From Liolophura sinensis (taxonomy: Eukaryota; Mollusca; Polyplacophora; Chitonida; Chitonidae), in assembly GCF_032854445.1 (NCBI RefSeq), contig NC_088306.1, positions 28,679,764-28,743,763 on the forward strand: 64,000 nucleotides of DNA, given 5' to 3'. Each line of letters opens with the position of its first letter. Positions within the stretch are counted from its first letter, which is position 1. The position numbers and the translations under genes are program-made. The notes under the pieces were generated by a model that worked only from the letters and a program-made list of their open reading frames with translations, had not been told where the DNA came from and did not search any database. This document shows, piece after piece, positions 35,850 through 64,000 of the stretch.

Positions 35850-37380
35850 TAGGGTTAATTCTTTTCATTGTATTCTACCAGGTTAACTACTACCCTATAT
35901 TTCTTCAACCTTTAACATGTTCTCCTGGTGTTTTAAACCTATTCTGAGGAGATTTCTCTATCTAGACTAAAACCTGATTTTCCTCTGTGAAGCCATGATG
36001 TTGGCAAACCCAGTTAAACATAAACATGCAAAAAAGTTGTAGAAATAGGGTAGTTATCTGGAATGCTATATTACATGTAATAAAAGATGAACTTCAGTGC
36101 AGCACAAGATTGTTAAATTTCATTAAGACCTTTTGGAGCATATGCCATTTAAGTGTGACTTAGTTTACATAACTCCGCACTTCATAGCCATATAATTGTA
36201 TGAGTTAGTTGATGTACTTTTATTCTGCGACTTTCCAGACTCTAACTCAGACTGCTTACTGGTGTGCGTGTCTTGAAATGTAGTCACAAACAATATCAGT
36301 TATGATGTTAGGGAGAGAGGGAATACAAAGTGTTTACATGATGAGTTTGTTCATACACAGTTAGTTGAGTTGTCAGACGAGACCCATGTAACTTAACCAC
36401 CATGTAAATATTTTCACCATGCATCGTGCAAAATACCCGTCATTTCATTGGACAGCAGAAGTGACGTGTATATACCCTTATCCTGCAGTGAGATCCATAT
36501 GCATCTATTGAGTACATGTACAGGTGGGCTACATTTGTGTGACAATTGGCACGTCGAGGCCATTCACTTACATCAAGCTGGTACGCTCAATTCATGGACC
36601 TTTTGCAGGACAAATTTGTTACACAGATAAAAATATATGCTATTAGTGACCCTCTTGTATCATTGTTGTATTATATCAATATGAGGGTTACTAACACCAG
36701 ATATTTCCATATTCGTGTAACCATATAACTAAAAATATTCTTCCTCTCACTACGCCATAACAGTGTTTTTATCACATTTTTGGTGTTTTCATTTTCATTT
36801 GCTATGGATCAGTCAATACCAATACAATACAAAAGCATCGCCTATCATACAACACTGTTATGAATTACAGGATGCAAGCAGCTGTGGTGACAGCATTGTT
36901 CCAAAACCATGTCACAATTATTAGTATAGCGGTCATTTTTGTGACATTAAAGTGCTAGATGTACAGGAGTCTCAGGAGAAACCAAGCGGAAATATCAAAA
37001 TGTGAAGGATACCCCATGGGATATAGCTGGCACTATGGTTAAAAAACAATGAATAACGCTATTTAACCGTAAAGGTGAAGAGACATTTGGAAATGTGGCC
37101 ACGGAGATCATGAGGTCTATATGTTGCATTTACATATATCTGTAGCAATAATCTAATTATCCTTGTTGCCGGAAATGAGAAAGTACAAAACATGATTTTA
37201 CTGGTTTATTGCATTTGAAGTTCATATACGGTGTCTATCAAAAGAAAAAAAAATGTACATTACAGGGGAAAATGTATATCTATAAGGTGCCCAAATTTAG
37301 CAACCAACGTATTTATAATTCTATCAAGCCTGTGTGATTGAAGGATGGAAATTGTTAATCGTTCAAAAAATGGAACGGTT
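35850..37380. other. No gene seen
   Basis: AT-rich; nothing recognisable on either strand. Confidence 0.5.
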
Positions 37381-37382
37381 CA

Positions 37383-37386
<4 letters not shown>

Positions 37387-37462
<76 letters not shown>

Positions 37463-37484
37463 TGCATTTATCTTGCATATTTCT

Positions 37485-37545
<61 letters not shown>
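37387..37545. repeat. (CA)n(TA)n(TG)n palindrome and (TA)n tract
   Basis: CA, TA and TG runs in this order form a self-complementary block of about 75 bp. A longer TA run follows, flanked by two copies of tgttgcatttatcttgcata. Confidence 0.95.
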
Positions 37546-38283
37546 CATTTATCTTGCATATTTCAGCAGTAAAGATGCATTGTAGAGAGAAAATGACTCC
37601 GACTACATTCACTTGAGAAGGGCCATGTTGCCTCAGTGGCAGTGTATGCAGTGTATAAGAAGCTTTGGCCTGTCTGGCGTGCTGCCCACTGACACTGTCA
37701 CAGTTTTCACAGACAATGTCAATTCACCAACAAGGATAGCCGAAAGAACCTCTTCTAGAGTATAGATTTTAGTACTGTTAGCCTGTCAGTACAAATGAAT
37801 ACAAATAGCAAAACAAAAATAGATTTTTTTGGTTAAAAATTAATAATCAACAGTTTAAAAACTACATGTTGGTTTCCGTGAGGTCATCACACTAATTTCA
37901 AACAGAAAAAGGGGGTAAAGTTTGATGTATGAATGGGGTCTTAAAAAATGAGTTCTTAACTTCAACTTAAAAAGCAAAAGATAATGAAAACGTGATGTCA
38001 TAAAGTGAATTTTTTGCAATTTGAACCCATTTGAAGGTCACATCATCAGAATTCAATATAAAAATCCATTTCATACCATATTTGAAATATCCTACATATA
38101 TGTAATAATGGGGAACTCGTGAACAGCAATTCCTGTCTGTATCAAGAGGGTCCAAATCTGTGAACTCGTTTGTTTATTACGTCACAATTATCGGTGTATG
38201 TGTGCTCATAAAACATATATGAGGTACACGCGCACTACAACGTCACAGAAGAAAGTCTTCAGATTTCAAGGCATGAGGAAATG

Positions 38284-38646
38284 TCAATGACCTAATAAAA
38301 ACCAGGTCTTGGCATGAACATGGAATTCGTCAGAGTTACTCACACTGATTGCAATGGCCTTAGCCTTATTATTTTGGCCACAAATAGTCAGAAGACCGAC
38401 AGTATATGTTACTGCAGTTAAGTCGTACTTGTTATCGTAGCCCATGAAAAACTGGCTAAACTTGTGGGCTAGTGTCAAATTTTCATTTTTTGCCAATACA
38501 AAATGGTAGCAGCGTTTAAAATTTTGGAATCCACGCTGAAAAAGTAGAACTGAATCTGAATTTGTTTCATAATTTTCTGAGCATTTCTCCAGTCTGAACA
38601 ATATAATGCGTGTTTGTCCAATTTTTAATGCAGCCTTGTACTGCAT
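38284..38646 (-). CDS. Unrecognised 120-aa ORF
   Basis: Minus strand, ATG-led, with protein-like composition (LTLAHKFSQFFMGYDNKYDL, FHVHAKTWFLLGH at the end). No signal peptide or membrane segment, no family recognised. It lies 280 bp after the GATA-like fragment on the same strand and could belong to the same element. Confidence 0.3.
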   Translation of the reverse strand: MQYKAALKIGQTRIILFRLEKCSENYETNSDSVLLFQRGFQNFKRCYHFVLAKNENLTLAHKFSQFFMGYDNKYDLTAVTYTVGLLTICGQNNKAKAIAISVSNSDEFHVHAKTWFLLGH

Positions 38647-38926
38647 GTACCAGTTTTACGTGTGTTTGAATTTGTTCAGCTGTTGTACACTCGCGCAGAT
38701 GTTTCAGGTTTGGTGTACCTTCAGTATGAATTGAACTTTCTTCTGTTCATTTTCATTTGGTTTGCTGATGCCTTTTGTGTTGTTTGCGTTCTGTCCATTT
38801 TATCACTGTCAGATAAGTTAAGTCTTTTGTGCTGTTGTGTAGCATCTCCTTGGTGATATCTGTCGTTAGTTAACTATTCTGTGCATAAATTTTCCAGGTA
38901 TTGAGATCGATAGAAAATATCTAACA

Positions 38927-39154
38927 TTAGATTTTCCATTTACAATCTAAATGTGCATGGTATGTGGGTCCTGTTGCAAAATTTATAGTAACTGGTCGTG
39001 GTTTGTTGTATTTCTTAAAGTATCTGTAACAAGCAGTACACGTAGGATTATCACCATTATTACTGTACCATTGTTGGCTTTGGTTAGTATTACACTTTGT
39101 ACAGACATTTTCATTGACTAAATTATGGTCACAACCAGAACAGTGTAATAACTC
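38927..39154 (-). CDS. GATA-type zinc-finger fragment
   Basis: A 75-codon minus-strand frame bounded by stops has C-x2-C (CSGC) and then C-x2-C-x17-C-x2-C (CTKC...CTAC), with Trp in mid loop and a basic tail KKYNKPRP. This is the GATA finger spacing and layout, which binds DNA or protein. It ends at a stop 37 residues after the last Cys. No ATG lies in the frame, so it is an exon or a truncated copy. Host gene or mobile element cannot be decided. Confidence 0.5.
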   Translation of the reverse strand, partial: ELLHCSGCDHNLVNENVCTKCNTNQSQQWYSNNGDNPTCTACYRYFKKYNKPRPVTINFATGPTYHAHLDCKWKI

Positions 39155-39297
39155 TTACTCTCGTTAAGAGAGGTGAGAAGTAAGCCACAATCAGCTCTAC
39201 ATCGTTGTGACTATCCAGAACACTGGACATATAAACTTACCACAGCTATGTTTTCGTTTGGCTTATGTGAGTTTGGTTTATACATATAACTTTCATC

Positions 39298-39555
39298 CTA
39301 TCGATGTGATTGTCCCCATTTGGGATTGTTTGTGACCGATGATTTAACTATTATATTATTACCTTGATAGTTACGCGTTACACTGTTATGTATTTTGTAA
39401 CGTTTCCGGACATCAAACTTAACAAAATAATGTTTCATGTCTTGTCGTACTTTGATTTTATCAATTTGTTCCCATTCAAGTAATGTAGTCTGTTTGCTGG
39501 TTGTGTTGTTTTCATTTCCACTTATACCTTGTCGCATTCTGTGGTAGAGGTACAT
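39298..39555 (-). CDS. Unrecognised 85-codon ORF upstream of the GATA-like fragment
   Basis: Minus strand, ATG-led, basic, no motif recognised (contains KIKVRQDMKHYFVKFDVRKR). It may be an earlier exon or a frameshifted part of the same gene or element. No splice pair is convincing. Confidence 0.25.
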   Translation of the reverse strand: MYLYHRMRQGISGNENNTTSKQTTLLEWEQIDKIKVRQDMKHYFVKFDVRKRYKIHNSVTRNYQGNNIIVKSSVTNNPKWGQSHR

Positions 39556-39559
39556 GTAT

Positions 39560-40660
39560 GCTTTGTGTTAGAGGTGTTTTCAGTTTTATCACTCTAGTTT
39601 GCAATATTTTACGCATTCAGCCTTTCAAGAATGTACTCAATTTGAGCAGTTTGTAAGTAATTACTTATGGTTGCTTTTGCACTAATTCTAGTTCGATGTT
39701 GTTATATTTAGTCTTCTTATTTTGGTCTTATCGGTGCCCTTAGGCAAGATACTTAAGCAAAATATGATTTCCCTATATTTGAAAGTCAATCTTGGTCTAT
39801 TCATTAAATATGCATAGGATAGATGGTACTGCTTATATTTTCGAGCTGTTGTTGTTGGCCTACACCTAGTATTAGATATACTTGTGTTTTAACTTTGTGA
39901 CTCTCTGTAACTGTGCTGGGCTTTGTTGTTTTTCAATGTTTTCTACCATGTAGTAGTCCTGGTTGCCAAATAATCCATTTTTTTTAGGAAGCACTACCTT
40001 AGCTGGTAGCCATTTTGGCCTGCCAACATTCTGTTGTAGGGCTCACCTTAACCAGGTCCGTAGACATCGGTCTAAGGGTGACTTATGTATACTGAAACGC
40101 CGGGACCGCTGGCCACCCTTAGCCCGAGAGTTAGTTGGACCCGATTCGGGTATAATACTTACAAAGAGCTACTCTCTCGTTCAATTCCGATGCATGTGCG
40201 TTAGATTTGTTCTGAATAAACATATAGCACGGCAATACTGAAAGCTAAAATATTTACGCACATTTTGCCACAATCGCTACTTGCCGTTACATACCATTCT
40301 CCGGTAAATTTTAGCCGAAGTCGAAAATAGGCTCGTATTACCCAGATCGCCGTGGGCCGCCATGTTTTTAAAATCTGGGTCAGCGAGGCGCACATGCGCA
40401 GCAGCGGTTAGCCTTTCCGTGAATTTGGAATGGAACGGTTTCCGAAGACACCCCCTCTCCCCTCTTTTCTTTTTTTACTGCAGACTTAATTTGACATTTC
40501 GCACAAATTGTGGGGTGCGTGATTCCTAGGACAATTGCAAAGTCGTGCCTCCGCATTAACATGGCTTTCTGTCTGTCATAACTGACAGCCAACTGATCAA
40601 AACATAGGGTGCATTCGATTCGTGCCTATGGGTTAGGGTTCGATAGGTCACGGCGCAGGC
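39560..40660. other. No gene seen
   Basis: No coding signal. 40384-40400 has gcgcacatgcgcag, an NRF1-like palindrome, close to the Harbinger remnant. Confidence 0.4.
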
Positions 40661-40668
40661 GTAGGATC

Positions 40669-41265
40669 AAAATGAACCTAACAGCTGGTGTAGGTGTAAG
40701 TATGGCCGACTGGATGAGGTTTCAAAAACCAGGATTTGCAGAAGTAACTGTTCCCTTGTATTCAGACAAAGACTTCAGATCTGATTTTAGAATTAGTACA
40801 TTCACATATCAAACTTTGTTATTTGAACTGTGACCCGCTCTTAAATATGTTGAATGACCGGATGGAAAGGAAGCCGTGTGAGTTGAACGACAAGTGTTGG
40901 TTTTCCAGGCATTGCTGGCGACAAGTTCAAGTACCTCAGCCCTTTAGATCCTAATAAACAACAAGGATGGTTCATCCGGGGGTTCGATCCTCTATCGGGT
41001 GACAAGCAAGAGTTTAAAAATGGTACCTCCTGCGCGACAGAATGTATTAAGGGCCATTGGACACCTAAAGGGTCGTTTTAGAAGATTTCAGAGTGTTTAT
41101 TGCAATGATCTAGAGCATGTTTGCCAGTTGATTGTTGCTGCATGTGTTTGTTATAACCTCTGCATCTTGTGTCACGATGATGTTGAAGGTTTCTTTGAAG
41201 AGAACATTGCCAATAATGCTGCAGTAAACAACTACCCAGCACTTTTCCAAAACAATATATTTTGA
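40669..41265 (+). pseudogene. PIF/Harbinger (HARBI1-like) transposase remnant
   Basis: The N-terminal piece reads DFRSDFRISTFTYQTLLFEL, as in the HARBI1 helix region, then TGA where Arg is usual. The middle, including most of the DDE core, is missing or unreadable. The C-terminal piece (40999-41265) reads RAIGHLKGRFRRFQ and QLIVAACVCYNLCI, the hallmark end of DDE_Tnp_4 transposases. Terminal inverted repeats were not found. Confidence 0.7.
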
Positions 41266-41359
41266 ACCTGACAGATTTATTTTTATTCTGATAGATCCAT
41301 CTTAATTAGAGTTAATATCCTAAATCGGATCTTTGTTGTTTATGTGGAATTTGCAAATA

Positions 41360-41480
41360 TTTATTTATTCGCTTGAGGTTTTACGCGGTACTCAAGATTA
41401 TTTCACTCATATGATGGCTTGCCAGCATTATTATGGGAAGAAACAGGGCAGTGTTTGAGGGAAACCCACAACCATTTGCA
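41360..41480 (-). mobile_element. SINE family 1 fragment, minus
   Basis: gaggttttacgcggtactca and gccagcattattatgggaag. Confidence 0.7.
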
Positions 41481-41599
41481 AAAATTTGTGAATAATAAAC
41501 ATTGATTTCTGTTGTTTTCAATCACTGGTGGTCTTCATGTGGAAGTTGCTCACTCATTAACCCAAGTTCTTAAGCAGGACCTTTTATAATGATCTTCTG

Positions 41600-41800
41600 T
41601 ATTTTCATGGTAATGCCCTACTCAAGATTATTTCTAATAAGACAGTAAAATCAACGCATCCTGGCTTACTTAACTACCGAAAATTAGAGAAAAAAAATGA
41701 AGTCATTGTCCAATAGCTGGAATTGAACTCGGTACCTCATTGGTTAAATGCTACGTTGACCCATTATCCACTGAGCTGCAGAGGCCCAGAAATTGGACTG
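41600..41800 (-). mobile_element. tRNA-like SINE or tRNA pseudogene, minus
   Basis: On the minus strand gcctctgcagctcagtggat resembles an A box and gagttcaattccagc a B box, followed by an A-rich stretch. It differs from families 1 and 2. Confidence 0.5.
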
Positions 41801-42366
41801 AACTCACAAGTCCACTCTAGAACTAGGAGTAGTCATGTGTACATTTTGAGTGGTAATGATGAACATTGTCTGTCTGTGTTACGTGCCATATAACGCTTTC
41901 TAAACTTTATTAAATTTTTTTTTAATTTAAATTTTTTAAAATCTTTCTGAAATAATGTTGTAAATTTCATTACAGACCATCACCAGAAAAATAAAAAAAA
42001 ATGACAAGAAAGAATTTCAAATAAGACTTCTAAACATCTTATTATGAAGGCAGGAAACCTTGACCGACTAGATTTTTTTTACACAGTTAATAAGGTTACG
42101 AAATAACACAGGCTTCCGGCTCAAAATCAAAACGAAATGAACGCTCTTAATCACTAAACATAAATAATTTTTCAAATAAAAACATGAAGCTATGCATCTG
42201 GATACCCCTCTGCAAGAGCTTTCTTAAGGTCTAACGATATAATAATAATATTTGGATATAACAACAAGTTTTAACAGAGGGTAGCGTTAAAAAGGAAAAT
42301 AAGATAATTACGTAATAAGTTGATGGTGCTCATTTTCATAGCAATCTGGAACACCAGTTTATGGAG

Positions 42367-42369
<3 letters not shown>

Positions 42370-42424
<55 letters not shown>
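42370..42424. repeat. (TA)n microsatellite
   Basis: About 27 TA units, just upstream of the full-length SINE family 2. Confidence 0.95.
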
Positions 42425-42430
<6 letters not shown>

Positions 42431-42480
42431 TTACTGAAAGTGTTTTTTTTACCCAAGAGACATACGCTTCCATGATTTTG

Positions 42481-42833
42481 ACGGGCTCGGATAGCACAGT
42501 TGATTGAGCGTCCCCTTTAGGATCCAGTATCGAACCTGGGTCGAGTCTCAAGTAAGACTTTAAAAGAGGAAGTGGTAACTTCCTCGCTTGGCGTTCAGCA
42601 TGAATGGGGTAGTGCAACGACTGGTTGACTCGTATCAGTATAATGGTTCAGGCGGGGCAGTTCACTTGTCTTCGGTAAGGCATCTCAGTGAAGCAGCACT
42701 AGATAAAAGAGCGGTGGAAATCCGTCCTGCAACAAGGAGGCACATCACATACACTCTGAGGATCCCTTCACCGTCATACGACCGAAAAATTGTTAAGTTC
42801 ACCGTTAAACCCCAAGAACTCACTCACTCACTC
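42481..42833 (+). mobile_element. SINE family 2, full length, tRNA head and LINE-like tail
   Basis: Head ggctcggatagcacagttga with A-box character and a B-box-like tatcgaacctggg, a 250-bp body, and a tail gaaaaattgttaagt...cgttaaacc followed by (cact)n. The tail matches the 3' end of the I-type LINE at 55.5 kb in layout and bases. Confidence 0.85.
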
Positions 42834-42839
42834 TGTCTC

Positions 42840-43590
42840 TTTCTGTCTCTTTTCGTACCCTTCCGGCCACTCAAATGAAATACTATTTGGAGGAGCCCGT
42901 GATGCCCTGCTACGTTTAAATTTCCCTGAAGAAACAAGTACACTAGTAGTACTTGTTTAGTCATTTACATTTCAGCTAAAAATAGTTACTTTTGGTCGCG
43001 TTACATTTCCTCAAATTCTTCATAAAAGCAACATGTTTTTCTTTCATTACCTGAACTGTAGGAACTGTGGTCAGGGGTGCAGCTGTAATTGGTGCACTTG
43101 TACTTGAGGAAGGAGTAATGGGTACTGGGGTACTGAGGGGAGGTGTACTGGGCAGTGGTGTACTAGAACAGCTGCTCTAGATGATATGTTAACTTTGTCA
43201 TCTCCACTCCAATAAAATAAAATTCTGAAATGGGATAGTAAGTGGACAGAAAGGGGTGGTGTTAGAGGTGGGATGCACGGCACGGGGCGAGTGCTTATGT
43301 GTGTGGCCATGCTGTATACTGTATTTTACCTTTGATTTCATCCACAAAGGTAAAGCATATCTGATTATTTTGAGCAAACAACAGGAATTTTACAGCTTGT
43401 CACAAGTTCGTAAAACGGGAAAGTAGCATTTTTTCATCAAATATTTCCAACTGATATCTTCAAAATGAATCTAAACTTATTTTCTGATAATTTCTTTGAA
43501 TGGTATTTAGAACTTGGTTGTGTCCTACTTATCGAATTTAACAGCTGTGATATGTCCTCTTCTACGAGGAATATATGTTTCATACATCTA
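42840..43590. other. No gene seen
   Basis: A Pro/Leu/Val-rich minus-strand ORF at 43071-43310 translates low-complexity GT-rich sequence (tactgggg repeats); not supported as a gene. Confidence 0.45.
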
Positions 43591-43595
43591 TACAT

Positions 43596-43606
43596 ATATA
43601 TATACA

Positions 43607-43678
<72 letters not shown>
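43596..43678. repeat. (TA)n microsatellite
   Basis: About 35 TA units ending in cacacac. Confidence 0.95.
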
Positions 43679-43967
43679 AAATTCTCTCGCTAATACAAGA
43701 ATAAGGTGAGAGATTGTAAATTTTTTAGCTTTCAGTAAACCGGTTTTACTCACTGAATTGAACGTTCGGTCGCCGTCTTTTATCATTATGATATTTGTGG
43801 GGCTACCAGAATGACTGGTGGTCCTATAAATGTTGTAAAGATACCCACTGGGACCTACGTGTAATACGACTGACTGCACATGCTTATAACACAGCAGCCG
43901 CCCTATTTACACCCAATCCTTAGTTTAGTATCGCTGTGTAATACAAGCAATTGAGTTACTTAGGCCA

Positions 43968-43977
43968 CGCATGCGCG
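43968..43977. promoter_or_regulatory. NRF1-like palindrome upstream of DED gene
   Basis: CGCATGCGCG, 172 bp before the ATG, matches the core of the NRF1 site (GCGCATGCGC type). No TATA box is evident between here and the ATG, as is usual for housekeeping or signalling promoters. Assignment is by motif only. Confidence 0.3.
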
Positions 43978-44148
43978 TCAAGCAATAACCTGATTTATTA
44001 CTTCACGATATTGACACATCATGTGAGTGTGAGTCACAACTGTGAATTATCTTGGAAAGTAGCAAAATTGGCAGAGGAACAGTGAATGTCTTGGTGAATA
44101 TAACATCTTAAGCCTGTACGAAAGATTTAGTAAATATTCGTCATCCAG

Positions 44149-61518
<17,370 letters not shown>

Positions 61519-61854
61519 GTAAGTTTGGTGTCCTCTTCTCCACCATAATGTGGTCTGGAATATTATTCCGGTCATGTCTTATCTGTGTTCAGTTGCATGA
61601 TGACCAGAGAGAAAAGTGCAGCAAAGCCCAGGCATCTCTCTTGACAAGTTTAGAATTCATCAGATTTCTTTTGAAAACTAGCTAAAAAGATAAGCAAAGA
61701 GCCTTTAAGGAGAGAAGTGCAAATCAGTGTTTTTTCACAGTATTCTGTAGGATTGTTATTGACATTTAAAATATATCTGAAGAATATATGACGTAAGAAA
61801 GGAGTTTGTTTTTATTCCAAACCAAACATGTTAACTGCTATGGCTGTATTTACA

Positions 61855-63325
61855 GTATGTTCTACTATTTACCTACAATCTGTTCTACTACTTACTTTTA
61901 CTCTGTTCTACTATTTACCTTTACTCTGTTCTACTATTGACACACATTATAATCTATTATTTACTCACAATCTATTCTACTATTCACCAACATTCCTTTT
62001 TACTATTTACCCAAAATCTATTCTACAATTTACCCACGATATCTTCTACTATTTGCCCACAATCTGTTCTACTATCAACCTACAATGTGTTCTACTATTT
62101 ACCTACAACCTGTTCTGCTATTTACCAACAATCTCTTGGACAATTTACCTGTAATCTCTTGTACTACAATCTGTTTTGCTATTTATCTACAAGGTGTTCT
62201 ACTATTTACCTAAAATCTGTTCTATTATTTAAGTACAATCTGTTTTACAATTACATTTTACCTCTAATCTCTTCTACTAATTACTTGCATTTTGTTCTCC
62301 TAATAACCTATAATGTCTTCTACTATTTACCTGCAATCCTTTTTGCTTTTTACCTGGAATCTCTTCTACTATTTACCTACAATCTGTTCTGCTATTTACC
62401 TGCAATCTCGTCTAATATTTACCTATATTCTCTTCTTCTATTTTACTAAATACCTACAATCTGTTCTATTATTTACCTACACACTGTTCTACTATTTACC
62501 AACGATCTGTTCCACTATATACCTACAATGTCTTCTACTGTTTACATGCAATCCGTTTTACTATTTACCCATAATCTATTCTACTACTTACCCAGACTCT
62601 GTTCTACTATTGACCTACAATCAGTTTTGCCATTTACCCACCATCTCTGCTACTATTTACCTACAGTTTGTTTTAAGTATTTACCCAAAACCTCTCCTAC
62701 AATTTATCTACGATATCTTCTACTATTTCACTACAATCTCTTCTACTATTTACGTACAGTCTGTTTAACTATTTAACTAAAATCTCTTGTACTATTTACC
62801 TGTCATCTCTTGTACTAATTACCTGCAATCTGTTCTGCTATTAACCTACAATCTATTCTACTAGGTACCTTTAATCTCTACTACTATTTACCTGCAATCT
62901 GTTCTACTATTTACCTACAATATCTCCTATACTATTTATCTACAATGTGTTCTACTATTTACATACAATCTGTGCTGCTATTTACCTGCAATCTGTTCGG
63001 GTGATTGCCTACATTGTCCTCTACTATTTACGTACAATTTGCTTTAGAATTTACCCAAAATCTGTTCTACTAATTACCTACGATATCTTCCACTATTTCC
63101 CTACAATCTCTTCTACTTTTTACCTATAATCCGTAATGCCTTGTACAATTTACCTGTGATCTCTTGTACTATTTCCCTAGAATCTGTTTTGACTTTTACC
63201 TACGAGGTGTTCTGCAATTTACCTACAATATCTTTATTTATTTACCTGCAATCTCTTCTCTCATTTGTCTACAATCTCTTCTACTATTTACCCACAATCT
63301 CTTCTATTACATACCTACATTCTGT
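61855..63325. repeat. Minisatellite F block 5
   Basis: About 64 degenerate 23-bp units downstream of DED exon 5, ending at a SINE. From about 63133 the sequence is a near copy of 49934 onward. Confidence 0.9.
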
Positions 63326-63329
63326 TCTG

Positions 63330-63533
63330 GGGGCCTCTGTGGCTGAGTTGTTTAGCGCGCTAGCGCAGCGTAATGACTCAGTAGTCTCTCACCAACGCGG
63401 TCGCTGTGAATTCAAGTTCAGCTCATTCTGCCTTCTTCTCCGGCCGTACGTGGGAAGGTTTGCCAGAAACCTGCGGATGGTCGTGGGTTTCCCCCATCGT
63501 AGTACAACGTAGAGCACCAATGAAAAAAAAAAA
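63330..63533 (+). mobile_element. tRNA-derived SINE (family 1), partner of 50129 copy
   Basis: Head with A box and B box, body through ccggccgtacgtgggaagg, short A tail. It is flanked by a near-perfect repeat (acattctgttctg before, acaatctgttctg after), a likely target-site duplication, though the host repeat makes this less certain. Confidence 0.85.
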
Positions 63534-63534
63534 A

Positions 63535-64000
63535 CAATCTGTTCTGATCTTTTTCTAAAATCGGTTCTACCATTTACCTACAAGATGCTCAACTTTTTAC
63601 CTACTATGTGTTATGCTATTTGTCTCCAATCTGTTCTACAATTTACCCACAATTTGTTCTTCTCCTGACTTACAATCTGTTCCGCTATTTACCTACTCTC
63701 TGCTTTACTGTTTACCTACAATCTTTTCTAATATTTACTTACAATCTGTTTTTCTATTTACCTAAAATCTCTTCTGCTATTTACCTACAATCTCTTTTAT
63801 TGTTGACCCACAATCTATTCCACGATTTATCCACAATCTGCTCTATTATTTACCTACAATCGCTTCTGCTATTTTCCTACAAACTGTTCTACTTATTATC
63901 CACAATCTATTCTGCTATTTACCTACAATCTGTTCTCCTGTTTACCTACAAATTTTTCTACTATTTACTTACTATCTGTTCTGCTGTTTATCTGCAATCT
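63535..64000. repeat. Minisatellite F block 6, runs off the window
   Basis: 23-bp units colinear with 50318-50428 plus 55545-55915. It preserves the site without the LINE. Confidence 0.9.

Overview
The window is nuclear DNA from an animal. Genes are split by long introns, there are no operons or ribosome-binding sites, and most of the sequence is repeats. Two tRNA-derived SINE families, an I-superfamily LINE and several intron-borne minisatellites fit a lophotrochozoan, most likely a marine mollusc. That assignment is inference from repeat style and cannot be confirmed without a search.

Two multi-exon genes can be read with confidence, both on the + strand. Gene 1 (about 11.46-19.65 kb) encodes a secreted C-type-lectin-like protein: a signal-peptide exon, two exons that together make one CTLD, and a cysteine-rich tail exon with stop codon and poly(A) signal. 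All its introns are phase 1, and intron 1 carries a 3.3-kb minisatellite. Gene 2 (about 44.15-61.5 kb) encodes a death-effector-domain (DED) protein: DED in exons 1-2, an unnamed domain in exon 3, an acidic coiled-coil exon 4 and a short exon 5. Its last intron (11.6 kb) holds a 23-bp minisatellite, a SINE and a 5.1-kb LINE. Each gene has one intron whose best donor is GC rather than GT.

Region by region: 0-6.7 kb holds decayed reverse-transcriptase fragments, tandem copies of a dispersed element (called element A here) and an intact SINE. 8.5-9.3 kb is a 28-bp minisatellite. 11.3-19.8 kb is the lectin gene. 20-22 kb holds a SINE and element A copies. 22.09-26.5 kb is a 30-bp minisatellite that sits inside an element A copy and appears to have grown from it. 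27.2-27.5 kb is a SINE. 27.77-29.66 kb is a 24-bp minisatellite. 30-43 kb is gene-poor, with a GATA-type zinc-finger fragment, a PIF/Harbinger transposase remnant, a possible LTR, SINEs and dinucleotide tracts. 44-61.7 kb is the DED gene. 55.5-64 kb is dominated by the 23-bp array with triplicated spacers and a segmental duplication that preserves the empty site of the LINE.

The very long open frames in the minisatellites (up to 1,252 codons, on both strands) come from repeat units that are multiples of three and lack stops. They are not annotated as genes. The two genes have no visible functional link beyond both suggesting innate immunity (lectin recognition, DED signalling).
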